Notes: a model not told the origin generated them from the sequence alone. DNA of 64,000 nucleotides from Pelomyxa schiedti (GCA_020536535.1 JAHLWZ010000347.1:1-64000); one strand, 5' to 3'. Positions 13,993-26,315 are shown, counted from the first letter of the stretch. Translations and numbers: made by a program.

Positions 13993-14356
13993 GGGGAATA
14001 GTGAATTTATATTTTGCCTAGGTGGTGTGGTAAAATCGGCGCCTGCGCCTCTGTATGTTAAAACCGAAAATTTCTAACTTCTTTACACTTGAGATGAGAA
14101 GGTTTCTCCCTTAATATTAAAGTAAAATTTTTGTGCTTTGTCCTTTTCCTGGTACCACGCTGTTGATTTCTGAACAGTACGCGAAAAACCGTCCTCAAAT
14201 CTGTGTCAGAGATCTGCAGATTAGAGAAATTTCACACCTCCCCATCAGTCGCTTCGCCCACAATCTGCAGATCCCTTACTTACCCCGCCTGTCAAGTTCC
14301 ACCTTAAAGAAATCTGGTCCCAACCACCGGCACATTCTTTGCACTTGTGATTACGA
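13993..14356. promoter_or_regulatory. Divergent intergenic region
   Basis: 364 bp between the start of the Ser-rich minus-strand candidate and the start of the ankyrin gene. It is AT-rich around 14040-14130 and contains no open frame with recognisable content. It presumably holds both promoters; I can name no specific element. Confidence 0.4.
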
Positions 14357-15525
14357 ATGAAATTGTTGCGCGGCTTCGTTTTGTTCGTGGCGGTGTTTTT
14401 GTGCGAACGACTTTCGGCCGGCGCACCACAGCAGGATTGTGATGACATCATTGAGGGTGTGCCTGCTGTTGTTGGGACTGGCGATGCCGTAGAGGTTGAT
14501 GCTAGCGCATTGGGCGCAGAGGAAAATGTAGACGCGCCCACTCTGTGGGTTAAATTCTTTGATGCAGTGACAGCAGGGAATGTCGAGGCTGTAAAAGACA
14601 TGCTCAAGCCGGGTTCTCAGGCCAGGTCCTTTTTGGACAGGTAGCCTAATACTTGCTGCAGTCATTCTTTTAATTTTCTTGGAATACAAGGGAAGAAGCT
14701 GGGAAGACGGCACTTCTTCACGCTCTCGGGAGACAGAATCTTGAGTTGTCCGAGGCACTTCTAGAGGCAGGAGCTAGTACTTTAACAATCGAGGATCAAC
14801 TCTATAGAAAAGCACGCGAAGGTCATAAGGCTTTTGTGGAGCTGCTATTGAAATACGGAGCCGATGTCAACAAAGTACCAATCCAAAAGGTTATAATGTT
14901 GTATCTCACTGCAATTTAGCCAGAACCCGGGCACAGGAGGATTCCTCTTCACGGAGCTCTTGAAGGTAATAAGCCGGAAGTTGTTGAACTCCTTTTGAAG
15001 GCAGGCGCCGATATCGAAGCAGAAGCTGCATATGGCCGATCAGCACTAAACTTTGCCCTGATGGAACCCAATTGCAAACCTATGGTCGAAATGCTTCTTA
15101 AAGCTGGAGCAAACGTTGAGCACAGTGATTCCAGAGGGCGAACAGCCCTCCACATTGCTGCAGGGCTACCGGGAAATAGTGGCGGTGCTGAAGTAGTCCA
15201 AATGCTCATTGATGCAGGCGCGTTCTTGGATCCAGAGGATGATCTGGGTCAGACGCCAATATTTTACTGCAAAGATCCCGCGATCGTCAAAGTGTTAATC
15301 ACCGCCGGTGCCAGTTTTTCACGCAAGAACCCTGCCGGTGAGTCCGTTGTGCAGTACATGTTCAAGGATGGCAGAAAAGAAGCCGCTAAAGTGATTATTT
15401 TACACGACCCAATGCAACAACACCGCATCTCAATACCACAAAAGGCCCAAGGATCTCCACCTCCCTCGAGATCTCAACCCCCTGTCAATAATAAAAACGA
15501 ATGGAAGATGCCTCCAAAGAAATAA
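14357..15525 (+). CDS. Secreted ankyrin-repeat protein
   Basis: Three exons (14357-14640, 14691-14889, 14920-15525) joined by introns of 50 and 30 nt; both joins restore the frame exactly, and the second removes an in-frame TAG. The product opens with a clear signal peptide (MKLLRGFVLFVAVFLC...) and an acidic spacer. About six ankyrin repeats follow, recognisable by motifs such as VVELLLKAGADIE, MVEMLLKAGANVE, GRTALHIAA and VVQMLIDAGA. The tail is short, Pro/Ser/Lys-rich and ends in KMPPKK. Ankyrin repeats bind proteins, so a secreted or vesicle-lumen adaptor role is inferred. Its stop lies 11 bp from that of the convergent eEF1A-like gene. The ligand is unknown. Confidence 0.85.
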
Positions 15526-15536
15526 TTGCCGGGGTC

Positions 15537-17150
15537 TTACACTGGAATGACACCTTGGCACAATATGTGGACTTGAAATCCACTCACAAGCAGTAATTTC
15601 AGGGGAAAAAGAAAAAGATACGACAAGGAAATTTGTTTTTTCGTTTTTTTGTTTGAGTGAGGAACTCTTCGACTATGCGCAACACTCGTAATTCTACCAA
15701 CGCCCATGACAGAAGAACCATCCAAGCAAACAACTCTGGATAGTTTGGGGTAATCGCGCCATGCTTCCGCACAAATAGTAGAACTTATGGGCGTCATTCT
15801 CACCAGGGCTCTATCACCCAGTGATATGCACGTCACGGAGCTCGGATCTGGCTGCACACCATTTGCTTCCTGTATTTGGCATCTGCAGGCAACGCGTGCA
15901 TTGTGGGTCTCGGCTACAGTCGTATATCCATTCCATACCGTGCTTTGAGAGAGCACTTGCAACTGTACAAAGTGAGATCACCTTTTTACGAAAAAGGGAA
16001 AATTGAATTACCGCGACGGTGAATGCTTTGGATTGTCGTGGTGGATTCTTAATTGCGTCGCCACAAATCATTCCTTTTCTCAATAGGTTCAGGTTCGACG
16101 GAATATCAACAGAAAAAGTTACTTCATCCCCAGTGTCAGCACTTCTCACGTTTCGCTTGTTTCTCAATTTAATTTCCTTTACAGTGCATGTATGATTTCC
16201 TGGTTGGAATGTGACCAACTGTCCATATGAAATACTTCCTGCCTCAATGAGCCCTGTCACTGTGGACAATTCTGGACAGGAGACGAATGAATGGTGTATG
16301 GACACACGCAGCGGTTTATCCAACTGGCTCTGGGGTGCGGGAGTTTCATCCAGAGCAGCAATAACAGTGGGACCTTGGTACCAGCTCATACGCGTTGACG
16401 GAATTGTAAGGTTTTGGCCAAGTAATCCACAAGTAGGTATAAACTGAAAACTGTCTGTGTCGACGTAGCCAACAGAGTTGAAAACACTTAAAACATCGTC
16501 TTTAGCTTGCACGAAAGACTTCTGTGACCAGGGGTCTGGCACTGTGTCCATTCCATTGACCGCGACAACGAATTTGTCAATGCCTAGTCCATGAGCAACA
16601 AGTAACTGTTGCCACAGTAGTGCATGAGAATGTTGAGTAGCCGCTGGAACCACAAGAACGACGACATCTGCATGAACTGTCTCACTTATCAGCTCTGTCA
16701 CATCTGAGCGATCTCCCGGTGTATCCACAAGAATCCCATCACTTTTGATAGTGTGAAGCCTCCATCGCGAACGACATTGTGTTGCGGTGTGAAGTCCAAT
16801 CTTCTCTGCCCCTCCTTTATAAATAAGTTTCTCAAAAACAAAAAAAAAAAAAAAGAGTACACACAACACATGAGGCGCGAAATGCAAAAGGGGAAGCGAA
16901 TCAAACCCACGCCACTGTCCAAATCCCTTTGAGTCTCCACAGAGCAGCCATGGCCTCTAAGCTCAACCAAGCGACCTGCCAAAGTGGACTTCCCAGAGCC
17001 CGGTGGACCCACAACCACCCAGGTGATGAGGGTCCTCGGGAACGCCCAATCGGCGATACACTCTGTCAAATGCGCGGGCAATTGCATCCTACAACACACA
17101 AGTGCCACGGCAGTCCTTGCTTGGCTCCTTGCAGTCATCGCCCCACTCAT
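15537..17150 (-). CDS. Divergent eEF1A-like protein, probable pseudo-GTPase
   Basis: The three-domain order of eEF1A is recognisable: a P-loop G domain, domain II (LVTFQPGN and KEIKLRNK correspond to the VTF-P and KS-E-H segments) and domain III (NGYTTVAETHNARVAC matches NGYTPVLDCHTAHIAC). A 49-nt intron at 15963-16011 joins domains II and III in frame; another near 16830-16880, containing a long T tract, lies inside the G domain. Key GTPase residues are altered. G1 is GPPGSGKST instead of GHVDSGKST, G3 is DTPGD instead of DAPGH (catalytic His lost), and G4 is NGMD instead of NKMD. I chose the ATG at 17150 as the start because the in-frame codons upstream have no better Met; this is uncertain. 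It is probably a paralogue with a non-canonical role, not the translation factor itself. Confidence 0.75.
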
Positions 17151-17353
17151 GCTCCTGGGGTGTTGGCTTTTCACAACCGCCTCTGAGATGGGGTGTATTG
17201 GCGAGTTTGTGTGTGAATTGATTATGAGGGGGGTGGGGTGGTCTGCCAATCCACCACCAAAACCGAAACAACCCCAAATTTCCAAATGAATCGTTTGGGT
17301 GATGCAGATCTCGTTAAGTTTCTCATCCGATCATCAGAAACCGCGTTTTAAAA

Positions 17354-19358
17354 ATGAACGAAGAGATCCCGCTCGATGTGAACCGTATAACGCCAACACA
17401 CGATGAGCCGGTGCTATACATCACTGCAAAGGTATTTCTTGCTCGTGTCCCAAACAGCACAACATTAGAAACAAGTTACGAGCTACGAAAAGTAAACACA
17501 AACGGAGAGAGAATGACTCTTTTTTTTTTTTTTCCCTCTTCGTTTAAATAGGATAGGGCTTTGCTGTTAAAAAACCCAAGTGGCGCGGCTAAAACTGCTG
17601 TTTTTAACATGGTGTGCAGTGTGCTGGCTCGTGGTATTCTGGTTCTACCTTGGGCTTTTGAGAAATCTGGTATTTCATTACCTGCACCTCAATCTTCTTT
17701 TTCAGAGGCTTGTATCAACTGTGATTTTACTAAGGAATCATATTGGGTGGAATCATGCTTGGGGTTGTTGGATTTTTCACATACATGGCCACTACACTTC
17801 TTATTGCAGCAATGCAAGCCCTTCTCGACCAACGTTGGGCTCACACCCGATCTATGTTTGCTGTTTCATTTAAGCTTTGGGGTCGACCAGGTACAAAGTG
17901 TTATTTGGAGAAAATTCTGTTGCTCACAGGGGAAAAAAAGGAGCAATGCTTGTGCGATTTAGCATGCTTAATTTCTTGATTGGAACTATGGCTGGTATCT
18001 CTCAAACTCCAATTTTCTATATTGACCCTTCTCTTTCAATCCTAAAGGTTTCATTGTAATGATAGCAGATATTATAAAACCACTCCTCATTGAGGCAGGA
18101 GTAGACTTTCCTGTGGAGTATGTCTCTAAGTTTCTTTACTTTGCATTTATGTATGCACAGAGTCCTGCAGCTCTTTGCTGTTGTTTTCTTCATTTTTCCC
18201 TTGTGTCTCTTAAAAACGTATCACATGCCTTTTTGTAGCCCACTAACGTTAAAGAAAGGTTCCGGTCTCTCCGGTTCACTAGTGCACTTGGACTTCTTGT
18301 TTACTTATACTTCATTATTATTGTGCTTGTCAGGTAGGCAGTCTGACAAAAAAGTGGAAAGATTTAATAAATTTAAGAGGAGTTCAAGACATTATGGAAA
18401 GAGCCGTAGACAACGAAAAATTACATATTATAGAGCCAACAAATGAATTCTTCACAGAATTCCCTGTCATGACAATGGCTTTCTGCATTCGTAAGTGCCT
18501 TAATAGACAGTACAGGCGTATTTCTAAATTGCATGAAGAGTTGGAAATTATGCCCACCTGGCAGGAACTTAGCAACCCTACAGCTCAGCGTATTACCAGG
18601 GTTACTCAAGTCTCTGTTGTATGTCAGTTTTGTCTGTACTTGAGTGAACTTTCCTAATCCTCATCATTGTCAGTTATTCATCTGGGTACTACTTTTCTTT
18701 GTAGCTGCCTTTGGCTATCTCGCCTTTTTGGAGGCTGGAGGTCACATTCCAACCTTTCTGTGAGACAATCTAATCTCTCAATAGTGCTAAGCTCTTCTAT
18801 GAGTAGCTCTGCAGAGCTCGATCCTCTGTTGTATGTAGGGAAATTCGGACTGTTAGGTGTTATTCTTGTCACTATTCCACTTCTAGTGTATCCTATTAGG
18901 TTCGATAATTCAGCCTTCCACTTGCACTAAATTGGCCAACAGAGCGGAATTGGACCTTGCATTTTTCAAGAACAAGCAACCTACACCTCTTTGGAGGCGT
19001 GGAATTTGGGCTGGTATAGTCCTGCTAGTATCATATATAATTGCTGTTGCTCTGGGGGATACATCCGTGGTATTTGCAGTCACCAGTGCTCTTGCCGGGT
19101 CTTTATTGAGTATGAAAAGACCTACTAATACCAACCTTCCATCCACCTAACAACCGGTTCACAGTCTACATCTTCCCACCGCTCTTTTTCCTCAAAGCGG
19201 ATGCCATGCTACAGTTTGAGAACTGGCGCACACGGCGGCCGTTCTTTTGGATATTCAAAGGTAACTGGAAAGACCTACGGCGCCTCATGGCACTCACCCT
19301 GATTCTGATTGGGCTGTTTTTTATGACTGTGAGTGTTTGGGCAGCAATATATGGCTAG
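17354..19358 (+). CDS. AAAP-family amino-acid transporter (SLC36/SLC38-like)
   Basis: Exon 1 (17354-17431) gives a short cytosolic N-terminus. A 120-nt intron leads to NPSGAAKTAVFNMVCSVLAR followed by GILVLPWAF, the family signature of the first transmembrane helix (NxxxGxGILxLP). Several further hydrophobic helices follow across short introns, including LGVVGFFTYMATTLLIAA and LFFVAAFGYLAFLEAGG. The segment FPVMTMAF...EEL...PTAQRITRVTQ matches the family's helix and loop carrying the conserved Tyr/Glu-Leu and Pro-Thr residues. FGLLGVILVTIPLLVYPIR and a final helix (ALTLILIGLFFM) end the protein. It probably moves neutral amino acids with H+ or Na+ across the plasma or a lysosomal membrane; the substrate cannot be told. 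I did not fix every exon border. Confidence 0.8.
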
Positions 19359-19929
19359 GAAGTACTAAGGAACAGAATAACCCACCAAAACAATACCATA
19401 CCTATCACCAATCACTGACCTTGGCCAAGAAAATTTCTTGTTCGCGGAAACCAGAATTTTTTTGACCAGGCGCATTGCAAGGTGAGTGATGTCAGTGTCA
19501 AAGACTTCTTGAAAGTTTTAAATGCTGTTCATTCCACCAAACAAATCAAGTTCTACACGTGACTATGCTGGTCACAGTAACACGCGGTTGCGACAAGCAA
19601 ACGGCGTACAGTAACGCCAGAAACAACGAGCTACAGCGAGTACTGCAAATCTCCAAAGTTGACCCAACGTACCCCAAACGATCTACCCAAAGAATATACA
19701 CCAGCTTGACCAAGGAAAAACTGGTGGGTCTGATGACAGTCGCCGAGGGAATTTTCTGCTCGTAGCAAAAGGGGCATTTGCAAGCTGCAAGCTGCAAAAC
19801 TTTGTCGATGCTCCTGCTCCTGGTCTTGACACTGCTCAAACTGCTGATTGGACCCAGAGGGTGGGTCTTTATTGGCCACATGGAGGGGGGCAGAAAATCT
19901 GGTGAAGAGAAGTACCTCATCGGAGAGGC
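19359..19929. other. Intergenic stretch, nothing recognised
   Basis: About 570 bp downstream of the AAAP transporter. Open frames exist on both strands, the longest on the minus strand, but none shows a recognisable domain, signal peptide or conserved ending. I see no RNA gene. Confidence 0.5.
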
Positions 19930-20525
19930 ATGCAGGGCTGGCCACCTGTACGTTGCCTAGCGGCTGGTAGCCAAGGTTTGGAGTGGAGGCATGACGTGAC
20001 CCGATGGGTGTTGCAAAATGTCGATCTTCGCCGGTTCGTATCATCAGTGTTTACGTCCAGCGACTATGAACTTGCTAAATGGGTTGCACTCAGCAGCAAT
20101 CTCGAAGCCATGCAGGACTACGGCTTTTTGGAAGCCTGTGATATCTCTTGCGCGCTGTCGCCCACGGGAGCTGGAGTGGTTCCTTGCACAGGTTCCAAAG
20201 GAGTTGTTTGCGAAGAGTGATGTTGCGGCGGCTGTTGAAGAAGCCGCGAGGCGTGAAAATGCACAGAAGCACTCTACCTACTACAGCAATACCACCTGCC
20301 ACATAACAACAGCACAATATGAATGTGGAAGGCGAGCCTATCACAGGCCCTTTGTTCAGACTTGTGCACTGCCAAGCAATAGGAAGGAGGCCGTTCTCAA
20401 AGCTGTTCTCACAGTCAAATTTTGTTTCCGCACTCGACATAGAGAGTTTGCTACCATGGCTGTTAGCGAATGATAAGGAAAACTGTGCTGCCTGGTTCAT
20501 AGAAAAATTTAACACGATTCTGTAA
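19930..20525 (+). pseudogene. Ankyrin-like gene fragment or short intron-bearing gene
   Basis: The first frame gives VTRWVLQNVDLRRFVSSVF and ELAKWVALSSNLE followed by FLEAC. These resemble the AKW/LEAC-type degenerate ankyrin repeats of the gene at 26316. A second frame continues with RELEWFLAQVPKELF, and a third ends with LLPWLLANDKENCAAWFIEKF and a stop at 20525. A 22-nt GT-AG interval within about 20313-20334 would join frames two and three. I found no clean intron joining frames one and two, so a frameshifted remnant is as likely as a gene. No convincing start was found. Confidence 0.4.
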
Positions 20526-20674
20526 ATGACTTAACACAACACCAACAAAAAAAAAGGTTTTGAGATAATCAACAGGACTATCCAAAAGTACCTTCCTCCT
20601 CTTACAGCAGGCCAGATCAGAGAATCCTCCTTCTGGACACGCTGCTGTACTCACCATGCCAAATTGAGTACACC

Positions 20675-21052
20675 ATGGACTGCACAAAAGGCCGACTACA
20701 CACAACAGCTGAAAATCTATTTTTGGGACTCACACTTTTAATTTTTTGGGTTTCATTCTTTGGATCTTGCCCTGTGATGCTCCTCAGACGCTGGAAAGAC
20801 CACGAAACTGTAGAACGTGTCTGGTCCCGATGTGGTCCAGACATTTCAGAATTTTCCCTTCACAGGGTACAGAGCACCAGGACCTTTTCTGCCCCGTTGA
20901 TGCCAAAAAGTGTGAGTCCAATTTTAAATAAATTCCGTTGTTACCCAATCGACTCTCTGGATTTGTTTGGTCACTGTGAAAAAGAAATCAAGGACGAAAG
21001 CCCCCCCCACCAACAGCCGCGCCACCCAACGACCAAAGTTGTTGTTAATTAA
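20675..21052 (+). CDS. Hypothetical open frame of 125 codons
   Basis: ATG-initiated frame whose TAA stop lies directly before the ATG of the PP2C-related gene. It has one hydrophobic stretch (LFLGLTLLIFWVSFFG) that could be a membrane segment; the rest is unremarkable. I recognise no family. It may be a chance open frame in the upstream region of the next gene. Confidence 0.25.
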   Translation: MDCTKGRLHTTAENLFLGLTLLIFWVSFFGSCPVMLLRRWKDHETVERVWSRCGPDISEFSLHRVQSTRTFSAPLMPKSVSPILNKFRCYPIDSLDLFGHCEKEIKDESPPHQQPRHPTTKVVVN

Positions 21053-23820
21053 ATGAACTCGAACTCGCCCACGTCGTCCCCCTCCCCGCCGCCCCCCTCT
21101 ACCTCCCCCGTCCCCTCCTCCTCCTCCTCGCTGTCCTCCGGGGCCCGCCACCCACACTCCCACAGCTCCTCCTCCTCGTCCCACCACAAGCTCCACCACA
21201 CCCACACCCCCCGCGGCACCATCGGCACCTTCGCCACCACCACCACCACCTCCTCCTCCTCCTCGGCGTCCCCGGCTACCACGGGCGCGGAGCCAGCGAC
21301 CCAGCACCCCCCGTCGCCGCCGCTTGGGACCACCGGCACGGGCACCGCCGCCGCGAGTGTGGGTGGGGGGGCCAAGGGCACCAGCCCGGCGCCGTCCGAG
21401 TTCCTCCTCGCTGCCTCGTCCTCGTCCTCCACCGCATCCGCCATCGCCACCGCCTCCGAGTTGCACAGCCTCACCATGGCCACCTCGTCCTCGGCGCCAT
21501 CGCTGTCGCTCAACACCGGCGCCGCGAGCACAAGCACGAGCCCCGGGGGCGGGGGCGGCGGCGGGGGCGGCGCGCTTGGGGGAGCCCTGGCTCCGAGCCC
21601 CAGGTTCAGCTTGCCTCCTCTGCGAGGGGTTAATACCTCCCCCTCCGGCGGTAGCGGGGGAGGGAGCGGCGGGGGCAGCGGCGGCAGCGAGAGGTCCAGT
21701 TTGTCTGGCAGCGGGGGTCTACGCGCTTCGCTGTCCAACTCGGCTCCCTTGGCGCCTCCTGTTCTGCCTCACATGACACTGTTGGAAGAAATTAGGAGTC
21801 TGGAGCAGGCAATCCAAAAAATTACTACAACAAGAGGTTTGTTCTTTTTGTTTGTTGGGCATTGTTGATGCTGAAACTTATTCACACTTACATTACTCCA
21901 CAGAACAATATCTTCGCGAATTGAAAGAGATGGAAGTGGATGAAAACAAAGTATAGCCTTCCCTTTGTTATATGGGTTGAAATTTGTTAATTTCTAGTAG
22001 AAAAGAGCCCTGGTCTTCTCTAAAAAGGAAGATCTAAGACGCTTATCCTCATTCCAGCAACCAACTTTTCAATCTGCCCTCTCAGCGGGACTATTGGTTA
22101 CAATGTCAAACCACTTTGATCTTACAAACTCTTTACCAGTGGTAGGCTTATCTCCCAAATTCCGCTGTAGTTTGATTGGTTGCCTAACTTACCTAAACAG
22201 ATGAAAGTATTAAAGTATCCATCTGTAACAACTGTATATTCTATGATGAGCTCCAATTCGCAAGAACAGGATATTGCATTTAATGAAGTTTTATGTGGCC
22301 GCACTATTTCCACTTATCCCTTGGATACAATGAATAACGAGAGGGTTTGTTAATGTTCTTTTTGCTTATTGTGCTTCAAGGTGAATACATCTGATTACAT
22401 GCACCCATTGTTCTGATTTCTCTCTAACGTAGACTCGTAGATCGGTGATCCTGTCTGTGATCGATTTAATGCCCGCCTTTGCATAGGAGGAAAAGCCTTT
22501 TTATGTTTGGCAGATGGATGTATGTATTTTCTTTTTTTGTTTTGGCCCATCCATTTGATTCGATTTCTCATTTCAGTGCGACATTTCTTAAGGTAATTGG
22601 GGTACAAAGCCAAGAGAAGCAGCCTCAAGGGCATCTTCAAGCTTTGTTGGTTATTTATTTGAAAATACAGCGTTAGTTTTACTTTTCCACATGCGTCAAC
22701 TCTTAGGCTTACTACAGAACTCTATCTACCGTCCGAGAGTATGGCGCCCTCATGCTTCAAGCGCTAGCGGAGGCACATAATGATATTATAATTGACAAAA
22801 AAGATCGATGGGACGCTGGGACAACAACATTGCTAGGTGTTACAATTGTCCCAGTGGTATTGCCTCGTTCTTCTTTTCTTAGAGTCCCTTACATTTGCTT
22901 TTTTTTTTTCCCCTTCAAGACTTGTAGTGACAGCTCCAGTATGCAACTCTATTTTCCTTCTTCACTAACATTGAAAAGGTGCCGAGTATGAAGAATGGGC
23001 TTGCATTGTTTTAAATATAGGAGATTGTAAAGTATATTCTTTGGCCTCCCTCAAAGTTTAAAAGACAATTAGGCATTTAGATGGTCTCATAAAGACAAGA
23101 AAGTAATTGAATTGACGTATGGTGTCTATTGTGATGAATTTAACCCAATTGGTTGTTATGCACAACATCAGTGGTGGAAATCGGCCCAGTCTTGACGCGT
23201 GTGATCCTGGCGGAAGAATTGGACCGCACACAGATACTGGAAGTCCCGATTTACGGAATTTATCGTTTTTTTTCTCCCTGTGTCAAAAGGAAGACATCAT
23301 TTTCTGTGTGAGGTAGGAAAAACTCTTGTACTTTTCTTTAACTTGTACTAGTGATGGTGTGCATGACAATCTAGAGGCAGCCTCGCTCGCAGTTGAGCCC
23401 CAAACACTTTGCCCCGCAGAATTCGGGGGCATTAGCAGTTGGGAGGAGGCTGCTCAATTAAATCCCAAACTCGCAACAAATGCACGGGAACATTTCATGT
23501 ATAACTCTTTTCTCCTCCAACCTGTTACTGAGTATCTCCCTAGGTCAGAGAAGCTAACTGGTATTATTCTAAATGGCGCCTCTGACCCCGGCCAGCTGGA
23601 ACTTATTGTAAAGAGAATTACGGATTATTGCTATGCCCTCACAGCACCTAGCAGGTGTTTTTTTTTTCCCCCTGTGGTGCTTTTTTAACGTGAAGTCACA
23701 GAGCATTCATGGAGGAATTCCCACAAAAGAAACTACCTTCTGACTACAAGGATTTCCCCGGAAAGCTAGACCACACCACGTGCGTTGCTGTAAAACTAAA
23801 ATCCTCATGGGTTCTCTGAT
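21053..23820 (+). CDS. PP2C-related protein with Ser/Pro/Gly-rich N-terminus
   Basis: Exon 1 (21053-21836) is very GC-rich and encodes about 240 residues of Ser, Pro, Thr, Gly and His low complexity, then a short coiled coil (EEIRSLEQAIQKI). A 67-nt intron (21837-21903) joins it to EQYLRELKEME. Later exons carry PP2C-like motifs: AGTTTLLGV, IVLNIGDCKVYS, DPGGRIGP, PDLRNLSFFF, SDGVHDNL and the closing LDHTTCVAVKL, which sits where PP2C enzymes have a metal-binding Asp-Asn/Asp pair. The DPGGR...PDLRNL pattern marks a PP2C-like subgroup seen in protists. Metal-binding residues are only partly recognisable, so catalysis is uncertain. Several mid-gene exon borders were not fixed. It converges on the exchanger gene 265 bp downstream. 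Confidence 0.7.
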
Positions 23821-24085
23821 AGTGCCATCACCGCCCCGTTTATTTCAAACCCAAAAATCTATTCTAATTTCATGAGATGAAGCATTTTTTCCCTACACTT
23901 TTCGAAACAATAGTGATGGTGCTTGGGTTGAGAGATGATGGACGTTTTGAGAGTTGGGAATAAGAATCAGTGATGATGACCCCCAAACAAGGGTTTGAGC
24001 CACTGTTCATCAAAACGAATCCAGGCACGGTGCAAACGAGTGTCTGGAAGTTCTCCTGTTGTTTTTGTTGTTGTGTTTTTCCCCG

Positions 24086-25706
24086 TTAAATTCTCTGCTC
24101 GTTTATACGGGTTTTCATATCAAAAGTAGATGTTATGGACTGGCAAGTACCTTGTTCTGCATTAGGCTGCTGCATTTCAATTGGAAGTTGATGTTGTTGC
24201 AATGGAACTGAATGGTTAATTGGGATCATCCCTTTTTTGACCTTGGGGTGCAGCTGAGTCTCATCCCTGATGGCATCCTCCACTTCAGTCTCAGAGGCTG
24301 ATGGAATGTGGAGTGCAAGTGCAACCGGCTTGGTGGAAGCACCTATCAGGGTGTTCGTTATCAGAACCACAAGGTATGTCACGTTGACTATTGTTCGCCT
24401 TTGTGTGGACTCGGGTGCATTCAGGGCTAGAATAAGTGCCACTCCACCTCTCAGGTTTGCGTAGAACATGAGGAATGCATATTTGAATGGAATAGGCCGG
24501 CTGTATTCTGCTACTAGCGACCCGGAGGGCTGCCTTCTTCTTGAGATATTCGCAATTGCTGATATTGGAAAGACTGTTGCTGCTCTGGCTGCTATGACCA
24601 GTCCTAGTACACTTAGAGTCAGGGGCATGTTCCAGGCTCCAGATGCGAAGGGCTTATCACCAGAGAAAAGTGTCAAGCCTACGGATATGAACATAGTTGT
24701 ATCGGCAATTAGCCCAAAGGTTCCAGAAATGTGGAAAAGAGTCACTCTCGCTTCCCGGGACACGCTATAAAATGCATAGTGACTCAGAAGAGTTCCGCAA
24801 ACAAAGAGCGATACAACTCCACTCAGGAAAAGGACTTGAGCCACAGAATAAGATATGTAGGCACACAGTAATACAACGCTGGTCTCGTAAGCAGAAGACA
24901 GGCCATAGTGCTTGACTTTTTTCATTCCAAACGAGCAAATGAATCCAACAGCAAGTCCAACGAGTACGGATAGAACGCATACTGCCAGGAATTCACCGAC
25001 AGATTTTAGAATATTAACCCATCCAACTTCAGATACATCCGAGAATTGGCTCAGGGTGTTGAAAAGCGTGATTGCCACAGCATCATTCAGTACGCTTTCA
25101 CCAAATACAATACTGTGAAGCATGAGGTCCACCTTGAGCTCTCGTAGGGCCGCCAGTGTTGCTACTGTATCAATTGCGCTAAGTACAGCTCCTACTACCA
25201 GGCAGTCAAACAGAGTCCCGGATTTCCACACCAGAGGCTTCAAGGCATACAATCCAAAGCCTATGACAAGACCAGTGATGAGTGTTCCCAGTACGGCAAA
25301 GCTCAGAATTGTTCCAAGGTTCTGCATTACATAAGGTAATTGAATGTTAACTTCTGGTACTCATAGTCAGTTCCACAAACTGAAGATTAGATTGGCTTGT
25401 ACTTACTCTGAAAAAGTGACTCTTCTTCATCGTGAATCCAGCATTGAATATTATAGGAGGAAGCAGGAAAATATAAGCCACGCTGCTGAATGTGTCCGGA
25501 TCCAGCGATGGGACGTTCCAATCCAGCCTCCGATTAATTCCGTAGATAGCAGAACCCACTACAAGCCCCCACATCAGTGATGCACCACTTTCGTGTAGGT
25601 AATGGAAAATCCTCCAGTGGCTGACACATATGTTAAATGCTACACTGACGACCAACACCACACTAGCTCCTAGTGCTGTTAATTGTTGCCTATCAATTTC
25701 GTGCAT
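24086..25706 (-). CDS. Na+/H+ exchanger (SLC9/CPA1 family)
   Basis: There are two exons, 25407-25706 and 24086-25321, separated by an 85-nt intron (GTAAGT...TGCAG). The join restores the family motif HFFRNLGTILSFAVLGT. Other family signatures are FLLPPIIFNAGF, the ion-binding FGESVLNDAVAI (ND pair), FVCGTLLSHYAFYSVS, the helix around SVGLTLF, and the conserved Arg in NLRGGVALILAL. Exon 1 encodes about 100 residues and exon 2 about 411. The cytosolic tail after the last helix is short, acidic and Gln-rich, much shorter than in animal plasma-membrane exchangers, which suggests little hormonal-type regulation. It exchanges Na+ or K+ for H+ across the plasma or an endomembrane. Confidence 0.9.
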
Positions 25707-26315
25707 CGTCTTCTTTCTATTCTTCGGATATTAAGTGTGGGAGCCAGTAATACTTTTGTTAATGCAAAAATAGAAATTTAGACTCAAACTGAACAGATCC
25801 GTCTAACAGATCCACCTGCCCCATAATACCGTCTTAGCCTCTTTCTAGAACGGTACACGGAGCAGATTGCCCAAGACTTCTGGACATACTCTCAAGATCA
25901 TTTCTGGAGTCTTGTGCCGAATCCAAGTAATAAGTCCATAAGTGAAATAGGGATGATGACCGCCAAAGATTCCCACAAGTCAGAGCGTGAACTTGTGAAG
26001 ATCGTTCCCCAGGGCCAAGTGGATGCCAACCATTTGGTCTGATAATGGGGATGGCTTGTGTGGAGGTCTGACCTATCAGATGTTTTTCATTTTTTGATTT
26101 GGGAGCTGTGAATTAATTCTGCTCAATGCTGTGGCGAGGTGAAATGATTATGGAGCGCCACAATGTGACACCTTCACTTTCGTTTTTTGATTTTCCGAAA
26201 AATCAAATGCGCATTGTCGATGGTGCGCCATCGGCGTCTGAACTTGGCGCAAAAAAAACCACTGGCTATGTAGTCAAGCAAAGCAAACAACTTGTTACAA
26301 CAAAGTAAAAAAGAA
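25707..26315. promoter_or_regulatory. Divergent intergenic region between exchanger and ankyrin-like gene
   Basis: 609 bp separating two genes transcribed away from each other. It contains no frame with recognisable content apart from a 60-codon open frame at 26126-26308 that I take to be chance. Both promoters should lie here; no motif could be named with confidence. Confidence 0.4.

Noticed and set aside
15961-15981. A 19-nt intron in the eEF1A-like gene
   Set aside because: A 49-nt intron (15963-16011) with a better donor (GTAATT) gives a much better match to eEF1A domain III.
21049-21738. Long minus-strand open frames over the PP2C N-terminus
   Set aside because: They are antisense to a GC-rich low-complexity exon, where stops are rare on both strands.
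24270-25580. Plus-strand open frames across the exchanger gene
   Set aside because: They are antisense shadows of a clearly conserved SLC9 coding sequence.
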